Below, in pieces: positions 20,705-33,085 of a stretch of 64,000 nt of DNA. The DNA comes from Patellaria atrata CBS 101060 (Eukaryota > Ascomycota > Dothideomycetes > Patellariales > Patellariaceae). The notes beneath the pieces were generated by a model. The model saw only the letters and a program-made list of their open reading frames with translations. It had not been told where the DNA came from and did not search any database. The DNA lies in assembly GCA_010093705.1 (NCBI GenBank), contig MU006092.1, forward strand, positions 626,623 to 690,622, written 5' to 3'. The position numbers and the translations under genes are program-made. The stretch's first letter is position 1. Each line of letters opens with the position of its first letter.

Positions 20705-23700
20705 GTGTGGATGGGGAGCTTCGTGCTGGAGTTTACTAGGTGTAGATGTGTATGTGTAAGAAGAGTTGGGGCTGGGCGTTATGGTTTTTATATAGGAATT
20801 CTGATGGTGGGCGTTTAAATGCTTCATCGATGTGATTATGTATCGTTATATCGCAGATTGCATTGAAAGAGTCGTCATCGCGTACTGTACATGCTGTTGC
20901 AAACTCGATCCTCTAAACTCTTCTCACACTGCAGAACACATGATATCATGCTATCCCTACCCCTTCTATCCAGCATCGAAGTGATAATAAGGTAACATAC
21001 AAGCGGATATAACACAGTAGGGGGACAGTGATATGACAAACAGTATAGCGCGCGTAACTCAGGCTAAAATCCTCAATCAAATTAACAGATAGTTAATGGC
21101 CTGAACAATGGGTATTGCAGACGTCGGGCCCAAGTTAGATAGTTTATACACCACCTCCCGAGGATGTGCTAGGGATCATATTAGTATCTATTAAAGTTCC
21201 GAGAGGGTTTTGTGAGAAATACTGATATACTGATATGAATTCGGGCTGTAATACTGGTATACAGAGTTGGACTGGGGTGACGTTTAAAGGTAAGTTGCAA
21301 GATTGATGGGTGTGGGATAGGGATGGGATGGCTATAGAGATAGGTATGGTGGGACGTTCGGGGATTCGGGGGATTAATTGATACAATATGTGTATGTGTA
21401 TGTGTGTATCAGTTACTGTACTACAACCATAACTACTCTGTACTATACCTCCCCCCTCAGAACCCCCAGAATCTCAGACCTCAGGCTCTCACTCCCCTCC
21501 CGCGCTGATCCCACCCTATACTTCCCCCCACTTTCTTGTCTGTACTATATAACCCCCTTTTTCCCTTCCTCACTCCCCACTGCCACCCCCAACAGCCTGG
21601 CCAACCAGTCCAGCAATAGCATAGACACAACACTAGAAACAGATGATAAGCAAGAGATAAGACAAAGTCCCAGAGCGGAGGGCTTCCCCAGGTTGGTGGG
21701 AGAAGTAAGGGATGGATTGGTGTCGGGCGGATACGGCAGCGGAGGGTAAGGGCGGAGAAGAGGGGCGGGGAGTCCGGGAAAGGGGCCTCCAAGAGCACGG
21801 GGAAGATAGAGATGCTGGTGTAGCAGAAGGGGGTGGAACACGCATGGATTGATACAAGTTTGCGGAAGACGGGATAGCCGGGTGGGTGTGTATGATGGAT
21901 GTACTGTTTCTAGAGCACCTCGAACGAGATGGACAATGCTGTATTTCCAATTTTGGTATTCGGGTAATATGATGGTGAAATCAGACTAGTATTGCGTTCT
22001 GGAGAATAACGCAATGGCGAGCTACGCGCGGAAATTAGGGACGGTCCGCCGTTGTTCTTGGTTCGTAGGGTTCTCGAGCTGAGTGTATCTTATCATGTGA
22101 ATGTACTGTGACGATATGTACGTTGATGCGTTAAGTCACTGAGACAGCACTTCGGCGCGGATCCCGCCCTTTGGGTTAGCTTTCGGGTTCGCTATCTTTC
22201 TCTAGGCGACGAGGAGAAGGTGATTGTTACGGCGCGCTTTTTCGCATTATCTCGCCCCTTTGAAGATCAAAAGGTGTATTTTGATCAAGTGAGGGGCTCA
22301 TGCGAACTCGACTCGTCATACCTGGGGTTGTTCTGTTGTTGTGGAGTCGGTCCTTAGAAAGAGCTCGAGCGGGTATCGGCGTGTCGATATGCTGTGTCAC
22401 CGTTCTTAAACTCTATTTTTCAAATGTCTATCACTCTTCACGATATCATCGGAAGCACCACTGTTTGGTGAGATGCGTGAGAAACATATCTGTCAGACGT
22501 TGTGATACCCGCGCGCTTACGTTAGTCCTGGTCGGCGGCTGAAGACGGCTTACGGATACCATATATCTCCCTTCTGCTTTTAGAATGAACGTGCGGATAA
22601 GCGAATATTCGATTCCTTAACACTCTGCGTGATTAAAAGGATGCATAACTACATATCGTTGACTCGGTTCTACCTCCTAATTCGGATATGCAGTGTCACA
22701 TAAAGTGAATAACAACACGTCGCCCATCACAAGATTGTAGTTCTTACAACAGGAAAGGAAAGAAGACAAACCAAGAACAGAGGGATGAGAGCTTAGAGAG
22801 ATCTTGAGACTCAATTCTGAGCTGTGTGGACCCAAAATTAGATAGGCATTTGAGTCCAACTGTAAAAGGGGTTCGACGTTTTCTCTTGCCCTGTCATAGT
22901 ATACCAAGATTCCAATATTTCGAACAAGATTAATCTCCAGACATGGTCTTCGACTGAATGGTACAAATTAAAAATTCTGAAGGGTACGGAATGACTAAAT
23001 ATACAAAACGACCGGACTGTACAAAATAAGAACTGTAAAAACCCACTAGACTGTACGTAAATATCTATACCGTATACACGACACGAGAGTACCGATCCTC
23101 ATTCACTTACACTATAGGGAGCTGTCGATACTACAGTACTTGACTGTAGCCAGCACACTTCTATAAAATATACAACTACAGTAATTTGGTATTGTATCCC
23201 CAACGAGGAAAGGTGTAGTGGTGATATATGAGGTATATAGAAGCAAGAGTTGTATTTCCCCTTGGGTGATATTGCGGAGTAGATAGAGAAGGGAACAACA
23301 TAGGGATTAGGAGACCGATATATCCATCTACTAATGTATAATGACTATGGCTGATCATCCTCTCCGGATAAGAAAGTATGAGCGAGTTTATGACACTATT
23401 CTTTCTAGGACAGTGCTCGAGATGTCCTCGGAATAAAAGTTTGGTGAATATCCCCCGACGTATGAAAGTGCTCGATATTGAAATAAGAAGAATTCAACGG
23501 GTGTAGAGTTCCCCGAGTGACACACAAAAACTACATCCCAGTGATCTTATTTGTGAAAGAAATTCCTTGATCCTCAAAGTTGGGGTTGGTTTGCTTGACA
23601 CACCCAGAAGACTGAGACTTGTCTTTTTACGCCAACAAATACTGAAGGATGAGAGAATCCGGAAGGTCTCATCTCAAACCGGTCCTCCATCGGGTCGGAT

Positions 23701-25486
23701 AACAGTGGAGAGACAGAGAATTCGATTGTTGAGAACTTCTTATCCTGAGGATTGACTGGTATTGACGGTAGGAAGTATAAACTTTACCTACATTACAACT
23801 GAGACGTCGTATTTACTACTGTAAGACACATTGTTTCACCTTTATCATAGACATAGATGATAAGCTCGATTTGAGGAACTGACCCACCGTTTGCAATTAC
23901 GCGGTCATGCTTTGATGAATCGGTGGGCTGAATGGTAGAGCTCTTAGTAAAGTCTACAGAATATTCCTTAGTTACATTAACTTCTTTCTAATATCTCTAT
24001 TCTGGTAAAACATCGGCCCTTTGTGCTCGCACGTGCATCGATTCCGCGAGTATCCAGTTTCCGGGTCAAATGTGGACACATCCACAGCTTCAGACGGTTT
24101 TCCAAGCTGATGATGGGATAAAATTTGTGTGCCACGTTATGAACTAGCCGTTGCGCCTTGCAGTCTTAGCCTTGCTAGTCCACGTGTGCGCGGAGATAAT
24201 GCCTTAAAAAGGTTGAGATGCAGATGACTTCGAGGAGTTGGAAGATAGAAGTTATAATAAGGTCTGGACTCTGGGGATGCAAGTACCTGACTAAAGTTGA
24301 GGACTCTGGATCGAAATTACAGGACGCCTTATGTCTTCCCTGATATCAAGTATCCACGGAAAAAGGAAACTTGAAAGAGGTTTGAAGGGACATTTTACGT
24401 GTATTATTCGGGCAATGACACAGTGATATCTTGATTGGGCAGTGAAGTGAAGGGATTTCGAATATGATAGCAAAGCTACTTTTGTATCATCGGGCGGGGT
24501 AAATCATGCAAAATTCTGCCAAAATCGTCAGGTTGACTAGAGAAAACATTATTTGAACTTAATGGTTTGCAGCTAAATTCCTAGCTCAGGGTTAAAACCT
24601 GGCAGAGTACGCAACAGACTAAGGTATAACTTTAGCCTTACGCTCTGTTCAAATCTCTTCTTGAAGTTTATCGGGACGCCATACTTCTCTGAATGCCGAA
24701 TTTCCCGCAGACACCAAGAATGTGCAGCCAATATCAGATTCTCGAGCTACGTATTTCTCCGCTAATTTGTGAAGTTTGAGACAATCGCTTGCAGCGATCA
24801 TAATATGCAATTGACTCGATTGAGTTCGGTCGAGACGTTACTTTGGCCGCAGGGCTTGAAGCAAGCACTTATGACAGTGCAGAATCACCAGAATGCAGAT
24901 CATGCAAAGTGCCGTGTGATCGTAACCATGATTCGCCGGGATCTACTATGGCGGATTAGTAGTGGGGTTCTCCTTTGCGACTCATGTTGTCTACCTCCTG
25001 AGCTCCTGTTGGGATTAAAATAGCGCACCGGGCAGTCGTCCCAGTTTTTAAAGTCAGAGGCACGGCACAAGGTTTACTTAACGATACAAAGGCCCAGGTG
25101 TAAACTAAATCCGGGTAAAACTTGCGAGTTTAAGGTGAACAGATTAGCGAAAGACGATTCGGGCGGTAATAAGATACTTTGATAAGATGCGGTCATTATA
25201 TACGCTTGTGTTGTGTTACTACCACATTATCTAGTTGAGACGCTCTGGTCTGTTGGTTCTAAAGATCCGCTAGGTGAGGGACGGATAGATCAGATGCCAT
25301 GAGATATTGGTAGATCAGTAGGATGGCATATTCCACCAATAGCCCCCAGGGCAACCCTATGGATATGAAGACTAGCTGTATGGTCCGGTTATGATTGGAT
25401 AGCCGACTGAATGTGGAATGCGATATGGGATCGGACGGACTTCGCAGCACTCGATCGATAGGAACTGGGCTGAAGCAGACTCCTTC
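20705..25486. other. Gene-poor block of 4.8 kb
   Basis: Between the 3' ends of the Tag1-like and YVH1 genes. Base composition swings between CT/GA-rich DNA (21420-21850) and AT-rich DNA (22900-24800). No open frame has a recognisable domain, and the overlapping frames at 21378-21950 are low-complexity. TACTGTA-type motifs occur at 20881-20890, 21411-21424 and near 23132. No transposon coding remnant, tRNA or rRNA is recognised. Confidence 0.5.
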
Positions 25487-27080
25487 TCAGAGATTTTCAC
25501 TCGTAGAATTACGCGCTTGGGCCATTATTGGTGGTCTTCTTATTCCGATGGAGCTTTCCTCGGAGTTGATGTTGCGAGTCCTCGATTTGACGATATCCAC
25601 GCGGCTCTTTGAGATGCTGATGCCTGGTACAACCCAATGGCCGCAACTACATTGCATGCCCTGCCAGGCATACTTGCCCACATTTGTCTTACATTTGGGA
25701 CATTCAATTCGGCCGTCTAGCTTGCCCTGCTCGAGCTCTGGTCTCATCCATGAGAGTGGGTCCAGAAAGTAGTGAGCACAGTTGGACTGAAGCGGCGAGG
25801 TAGATTTGCTTGCGGATTGGTCATTATAAATGGCCTTGGGCTGGTGGCGAACGATATACTGCGAGGTAGCGAGTGTGCGTCTAAGCGGATTAACATCGAA
25901 GGTCCAAAATCTGCAATGAATGGTTGTGGCAGAATTCCCGTACCTGCATTTTCTGCACCGTAATTCAAATTCGGCAGCTCGTTGTTGGTCGTCATGCTCA
26001 TCCTCAAACCGAATTTTATCTGCTTCAGGAGCTTGTCCACATGCACGACTCAACTCAATTTCACGGTGATACATCCATCTTTGATAAGTAGGAGTGTCTT
26101 CAACATTCTCTGGGGTATGGATTTCGTGATACATCTCAAGCTGTTTCATGAACCCGTCATTGGGTTCACAAATCTTTCGGGATTGCCGAATCTGAGAGAG
26201 AGCCTCAGCGGGCGTGATATTATATCGTTGCATCAAATAAGCAATCACGCAGGTCGCGGACCGCGACTTGCCCATAGCACTAGACGTGAACACATATTGG
26301 TAAGAAGCCGAAAAGAAGTATCCTCTTGTGAAACAGCAAATGCCAACGATAAAAAAAATAGGATGACTGGATAGGAGACAGCGAAGGTAAGGGATTGCTA
26401 ATCTTTGGTCAAGGGCCTCGGCGGCACATCCACTCGGGATTGAAGCAGGCACAACTGGAAGGGGGAAAAATGCTGTGGAGAGAGGCGATACCAGTCAGTG
26501 GGGTGACGCAAAATACCCATTTGACCCGGCAGGTTTTTTTTTGTTTGTTTTTGATGAGAAAGATCGTTGAGATGGCAAAATCGCCAAGACGCGGTGTTGA
26601 ATGAAAAGGGAGGAAACCTGAAAGTCGCAGCAGCTTCAGCTACGCAAGGTACTGTATTAATTGTACTTACCAGTGCACAAGAACGCCGCCCCCATCATCG
26701 AGAGCGTCCTGGATGAAGCGGTTGGTAGAAGGAAAGTGCTCTAAAAGGTTTTCATCCTCGACGTCGTCAACCTCAACTACCATGTGCTTGAAGGTACTGA
26801 ACAACGCTTGATCAAGCGGCAAACGGAGGACGGAAAGGACATGGGTTATGCTCGCCTCCTCAAGTGCTTGTCTTCGTCGTAAGGTGAAAAGCCTACGTAT
26901 ACCTTTAGCCACAACGTTCTTCAAGAACACCGTTAAGGCGAAGTCTCTGCCGTCTTCGCCGTCTTCGCAGGAAGGCTTTGACGATCAAAAGTTGGTGTGT
27001 GCGGATTGTCAGTGCGATTCACGAACCCACCCTCCAATGTAAAGTTGAAGCTCTCCTGGTACTTTATCAAGCAGAGCCAT
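25487..27080 (-). CDS. yvh1: YVH1-type dual-specificity phosphatase
   Basis: Four exons (27080-27031, 26892-26671, 26279-25944, 25880-25487) give 333 residues. The start MALLDKVPGELQLYIGG leads into the phosphatase domain (QALEEASITHVLSVLRLPLD, VEVDDVEDENLLEHFP) with the active site HCAMGKSRS at 90-98. The C-terminal half carries the YVH1 zinc-binding domain: ELRCRKCRRTL, NCAHYFLDPLSWM, ECPKCKTNVGKYAW and MQCSCGHWVVPG. Yvh1 releases Mrt4 from pre-60S ribosomes, a role that in yeast needs the zinc domain more than catalysis. The intron at 26670-26280 is 391 nt, about seven times the usual size here, and interrupts the codon of the catalytic cysteine. Every domain block matches the family, so the identification is firm. 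Confidence 0.94.
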
Positions 27081-30000
27081 AGCAAGCTATGTTTAATTCC
27101 CTGGGCTTTTGGCAGATTTCCCAGATAAACTATGGATCCACGTCTGGTTTCTTGCCCCGTTCCCCGTCTGTGAACGCACAGCGGTGACTTTTATCGCACC
27201 AGGCAAAAATACCCCAGTGCGAAGGTCCCTGTCGGAAAAAGATACTTCAAAATGAATGATAGATGTGTTCGGAAAGATATGGTTAATGAATAGGCTGGTC
27301 TGCACCAGTAGTAAGTTTTGGAAAAGTTGATGGGCTTTTTTGTCTTTTTCGAGGTTGAAATTTCCGGTCTTTTAACGAATGACTCGCGGAAGAATGAACG
27401 GCCGCTTGGCAGCATCCAAAGAGGCTTTTTGTATCTCTAAGCCTCAACAGTAGTAGTAGTAAGTAATAAGGTAGTGAAGTAACTACTGAATTTCAGACTT
27501 CTTAGAGGATTTAGAGACTTTTGAAGTGTTGAGGTGTTTTAGCGGGGACTGTGGAGGAGTTTTAGGTTCGCCGAACACAGCCACAAGAGCTTTGGTCAAG
27601 GACGGGAGCGATATCAACTTCATCAAAGTGGAGGGGGCCAGCCCTACCGTTGCAGGTGGGCTAGAGACAGCTGGGCTATGATACTGTACAAGTATAAGGT
27701 AATCATCACTATTGTAACTACAAATACTATAAAGACATGGCGTAAAAGCCAAGCTAATATTCAATACATTGTCATGGATCGCGGTTTCCCAGTCTTTATA
27801 CCGAGGCAATATCTCGATGTATTCTATATCACCCAACAGGCATATCCCAGCCGATTTCCCCAACATGCACCCTTACCTTACGCTCTACTTGGGTCTATTA
27901 TTCTCATTTTGCACCGTACGAATTTGCAAATAATTATCAATCGTCAATGCAGCTTTTGGTATATGCGGTTTAGGTCATACGCAGGCTACACATCCATACA
28001 TCTGGGGTAAGATCTGGACACCGTAGCTCTTCCCTCCTAACTTTATGCTTGAGGAGATCGCGATGCTGGAGACTTGGTAGTCGTTCACTACTAACAGAAA
28101 CTGACTTGACTCGGACTGAATTCATAAGGAAGAAGGTGGATATTGTTGCGGGATGAGGGCGATAACCACAAAACCCATGGATACCGTACGTTCGGCAGGG
28201 CTGCATAACATCAATAAGGAGCAAGCGCCTGATAAATTTGCTATCTTAGCCCCTGTCCCGACTGGAATTCCTTGCTTACTATACACCTGGTGTGTACAGC
28301 AGCGTACTCCCTATATCTGGCATGGTTCGGGCGTTTGTAATTTTTTTATTTATTTTTTTAGGGAGGGGGCGGCGGTTATACTGTTTAAATAAGTCGTACA
28401 GGTACTGTACTGTACACAGGAGTTTGAAGGTCCTTTTTAAATTTGACCTTACAGCAATCCAGGGCTAAGATAGCAAGGAAATGAAATCTGATCACTTTAA
28501 GAATGTTACACAAGCAATGAGCCACGGCGATGATGGCGTCGATCGTCGTTCAGATCAATTGCGTCGGCAAGGCGTGATTAAGGATATAGTGCGAGATATT
28601 GAGAAACGTAATTAATACGGTGTGAGCCCGATGGTGGGATGGGGGCCAAAGGGGCCTGAATTGGAAGTGTAAAGCTGAATTGAAGGAAAAAAGAGAGAGA
28701 CGGGTCATGATGGGCATGATGATTGCTGCGTGACGGGGGGGCATCGAGATTTGGGGGAGAGAGAGAGAGAGAGAGAGAGATGAAGTGAGACGGGTGCCAA
28801 AAGCCAAGGGTGGGGATAAAGTGGTATTGGTGATTGGACAATCCAAGGGGAACTATAAGGCTGAGATACCCTCACCTTGCCCCGTCGTGCCCGTCCGCCA
28901 ACGCCATTTTGCCCTACCAGAGAACTAAATCAGTTTAGTGGCCGTCACTAGATGCATGCTGTAAAACAGTGGGACTGTGGGACTGTGAGAGAAGAAAAGA
29001 AAGTCCGTAACTTTTTAGGCGCTTCCAATTTCGCTGCAAGCTTGCTTCCGTCGAGATATCGTTAGGTTCAGACGTCCACAGGTGTCCACACTACTGCTGC
29101 TTTTAGATTGTCATCATACGAAAGTAGCACTAAGCACTGCTGACCATCTCTCAGAGAAACGGGCAAACGGGAGGGTAACACGAATGCATAAATACTTTAC
29201 ACAAGTACATCGTTTCCCTCCTATCCATATCCGCCCTGTTTTATCCTCTACCACCCTGCCACGAGACGGGGAGTGATGGCCAATCTGCATGTCGTCAACG
29301 TGGATAGGGCAAGTCCTAGCAGCCGGACGACGGCTGCACTGTGTTCAATGATTGATTGAAACAGGAGCGCTTACTTCCAGGCTCTGATTCACCATGACCG
29401 CTCGGCCCGAGGATTTGGGATTGACATTCGGAACTGTAGCGCTTCGCCATATTGAATACTCGTACAGAAAGCAGCAATAATAGATTTTCAGATAGTTCGT
29501 TTCTTCATGAAATCAGACGCTGCAAGTATCATAGCAAGCTCCATTCTCCCGCACGAGTCTTTTCGGTCTGATTGGGGCGGATAATGCAACGTATGGATAG
29601 GCGGATGGAGGGCAATGGTCATCGCACCAACTGTATTTGCCCGGCTTGCGGGATTCTGCATGACTTCTGGAAAGTGTCGCGCCGAGGGGATGGTTGTCGA
29701 GTTAGGTCTGCAGGTGAGAAGGACTGAAGTAGAGTAGACGAGTGATGATAGAAGCAAAACAGCAAGTTTTCGAAAAGGCCAAGACTGCCTGCATCCATCT
29801 CCACGCCCCCGAACAGCCCTTAGCTGAGAGAAGGCTTTCAAAGGGCTTCAAGGGCTCCAGGGCTCAAGGCTCAGGCTTTGCTCAATTGCTCTAAAGGTCA
29901 CTCCCCATGCTTCGCCGGTCGTAGTCAGGCTGGACGGATCTTCAGGCTTGCCTTTCCTGCCTGCCCTTGCTCCTTATGCTTTGACCAACAATAGGCGGCT

Positions 30001-30937
30001 GCTTCAAGTGCTTGTCTTCTCTCCCTTGACCTCTCGACGGCAGTCCACTTTATTGTTATTTTCTGGGTGTGCTTTTCATAGTTCTCTACTCCTCTTCCCC
30101 ATCTCTTTTCCTGTATTTTCCACCTTGCCTTGGGTATTCCCGTCAGACCCTACGTACGCATCCTGCAGACAACAGAGAGCCCAGTTCCCTCGAAGCTGCA
30201 TGCTGCCAACAACTCGTCCTCCATATACTCCTTCGACGACTGGGAGTACCTTTGCTCCTCAACTCCACTCGTATGCATCACCATTGAGTGTGGACAGAAA
30301 ATAGTCGTGCAAAACTGGATCGCGCTGATCCAGACCGTCGAATGGCAGCCGTACTATTGCAACTGAGAGAACCTTGAGCTCCTCCACCCCTTTTCGTGCT
30401 CTGTCTTGTCCAGTCCAGTCCTTTTGTCCCCAACTGTACTCCTATGAGAAAAAGTTGAGCTTCCTCGGGAATACGCAACGCGTTTTGCGAGTGGCTGTGC
30501 GTCTGGTTAGTTGATTTTTTTTTTAATCTTTGTTGTTCTCCAGCTGAACCGTGACCGCTCAGCCAGAACTTGCCCCAAACGATAGGGCTGAACTGAACCC
30601 GACTCCCGTGATGCTAACCTGCTAACTACTCTCCGCGGCAGTTTTATCTCCAGCACCATTACGATATCCCACAATTATTCGTCACGACCACTACCTTAGA
30701 TTTTCTGCGATTGTTGCTTCATTGAATCTTTCAGCAGTTTCTTCTGTACAATTCTTTATTCCTTTCTCCTGCCAGCTCGGACCTTCTCCTGCTGGACCAT
30801 TTACTGGACTCCTTAACCTAAGCGCTCCTATCCATTCTTTACCTTGCCACTTCCGCTTGTGGCGTGCATTGCGACAGTGCCATTCCGCCCGCATCATCAT
30901 TCAGCTTCCTCCAGGTCGTCTCGTAAACATCGTAAAT
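27081..30937. other. Gene-poor block of 3.9 kb, ending in a long pyrimidine-rich leader region
   Basis: Upstream of YVH1 and upstream of the C2H2 gene, so it should hold both promoters. The last kilobase (29940-30930) is CT-rich in long stretches, as in long fungal promoters and 5' leaders. Open frames at 27483-27866 and 29488-29841 on the minus strand lack recognisable domains. A tandem palindrome, GGTACTGTACTGTAC, lies at 28401-28415. Confidence 0.45.
28756..28780. repeat. GA dinucleotide run
   Basis: About twelve GA units in a row, in the gene-poor block upstream of the C2H2 gene. Confidence 0.9.
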
Positions 30938-33085
30938 ATGTCTCACGCTACTACGACACCGTCAATACGAATAAATGGTTCTGGTTCTCAGCATAGCCGG
31001 TGCTCGATACCGCGGCGTTCCTCCTCCTATGTCCCTTCATCGATTGCTCCCATGGCAATACCCAATGCTCGAGAACCTCCACCGCCACCGTTACCCCCTC
31101 CCCGTAATATCGGTGATTTAAATAATGGTAACGATCCGGGTTGGCAATGGGGTAATAGCTTCAACGGGTTCGAGGGTAAGAGCGTCAAACCGGGTTCAAG
31201 TCTATTAGGGAACTATCTATCGAAAGAGGAAGACGTTGGGGGAATTGGTGAAAGACCAGACTACGTACTTGCTCGACGGGCTCATTCAATTGCGGCAATT
31301 GGTGGGTTAAGTGTGGATATAAAACGTGGTGGGATAGATTTGGGTGATGAAGATCGTAATTCTTTACCACGGCCGGACGGGTGCGTTTGTATTACTGTCT
31401 TGGTGTACATCATAAAACATTCAGAAATACGCAGCTAACTATGATCTATATAGACTCCAAAGCGAACGCCAGCTTGGACAAAGATCGGTCGCAAACTCTT
31501 CTCAAGCATACGATAAGCAATTACTTTCAAAAATCGGAAATCCTTTGATTCCTACCCGCACGACTGGTTCATCTTTTCTCTCTCCTAGTTCTCAAGATTC
31601 TCCGGTAAATGCTCCAAATGCTCTCGGAAAACTAAACAGCTTGAAACCTTTGTCTGTACCGGAGAGACGGTATAGCGCCATAGATTCCCCCAGTCGTTGG
31701 CCAAATTCTTCCACAAACAGTACCTTGTCCCCTGCTCGGTCGGGATTTCGGAGTCCGATCCTTGAGCATACTCCCATTGAGACGTCAAGTCGACGGTTTG
31801 GAAGCTTTTCGGCAGCAAGTGGTTATGACGAGACAACCTCCACCGCTTCTCACCGCGGGAGCGTCGACCATGGTGTCTTCATGGATCAGGATTTCATCGT
31901 AGAAGAGCATGGCATGCGAGAGCTCAATCTGAACGACAGGAGTCCTTCTGTTTCTGATGAATATCAGCTCGTGACCAAAGGCGGTCTAAAACGCCAAGCA
32001 TCTTCACCGCCTATGGAGGCTTCGCGCGAGGACAGGGCATCTGCATCTGCAACAGGTGGAAATGACCTGTATCACCGTCGCTCGGCGCAGATGTTGGTGA
32101 ATCGTAACTCTCCAGCGAGCAGATTCAACAAACCCAGCTCGGTGTCCTCCGCATCTTCCTTTGGACAACGCACCAGCTCTTATGCGTCGTCGTTTGGCTT
32201 GTCTGTTGCGAGCAGTGCCACCAGCTATAGTGGTGAGAAATTATCACCAAGCGCACTGTCTCCAAGCGCGGAATCGGACTTTGGGCCCGGGTCGCCGTAT
32301 GCAGCTAATACGTCGCTGAATCCCAGTCCACGTGCTTCTGTATCGCACTCACTTCACCAGCGGGTTGTTTCTGAAAACAACGAACCATCATCCCAACCAA
32401 GAAACCGCAAAATGTCGACGGATAGTATAACTTACCCTAGGAAAAAGAGCGTTTCCGGGATTGAGGGACTACACATTTGTGAATGTTGCCCGAAAAAACC
32501 AAAAAAGTTTAACACCGAGGACGAATTACGGTACGTACTAATACCCCTCATACCAATCTCGGCAACGTGCAACGTGCAAATTGCTGACTGCAGCTTAGCA
32601 TACACGAGCTCGAGAAACAATATACCTGCTCTTATTGTCCAAATCGCTTCAAGAACAAAAACGAAGCCGAACGACACCAAAATTCTTTGCACCTTCGTCG
32701 TCATTCTTGGTCCTGTGCTGCTCTAGCTGGCGTTACCGCAGCCTTTCATACGTCAAGCACTCACGGCACGACCGATGTTTGTGGTTACTGCGGAGAGGAT
32801 TTCCCCAATCCACCTAACTGGGAAGCTCGAGCGGAGCACTTGAATCACGTACATAAGTTCGGCGAGTGCAACCAGGCCAAAAAGTTCTTCCGAGCAGATC
32901 ACTTTCGGCAGCATCTAAAACACAGTCATGCTGGCACGAGTGGTAAATGGACCAACATGCTTGAGAATGCTTGTATGAAGGATGAACCCGCACTAAAGGA
33001 ACGATTAAGCTCCGTCAGCTCACTCAGCGGTGGTACTCCTGCAAGCGTCGGTGTTGGAATTGATACCGTCCACGAAGAATCTTAA
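30938..33085 (+). CDS. C2H2 zinc-finger protein, putative transcription factor
   Basis: Three exons (30938-31380, 31454-32530, 32599-33085) give 668 residues. The start MSHATTTPSIRINGSG is chosen because the frame upstream of it has no conserved look, although it stays open to 30722. The first 480 residues are Ser/Pro-rich and disordered. A cysteine/histidine cluster begins CECCPKKPKKF, then YTCSYCPNRFKNKNEAERHQ, then a finger-like CGYCGEDFPNPPNWEARAEH and a last segment with FRADHFRQHLKHSH. This spacing, with long gaps between fingers, is that of a fungal family of C2H2 proteins of mostly unknown targets. The exon 2-3 junction falls inside the first finger. DNA binding is likely, the regulated genes unknown, and no gene symbol is justified. 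Confidence 0.8.

Noticed and set aside
21378-21950. Overlapping open frames on both strands
   Set aside because: CT/GA-rich low-complexity DNA leaves several frames open; the products are Pro/Ser- or Gly/Arg-rich without domains.
27483-27866. 127-codon minus-strand frame ending in a Ser/Lys/Pro-rich tail
   Set aside because: The last 60 residues look somewhat coding, but no upstream exon or family could be found, so it is not listed as a gene.
29488-29841. 117-codon minus-strand frame with one hydrophobic stretch
   Set aside because: Lies in the promoter region of the C2H2 gene and has no conserved feature; a chance hydrophobic run is likely.
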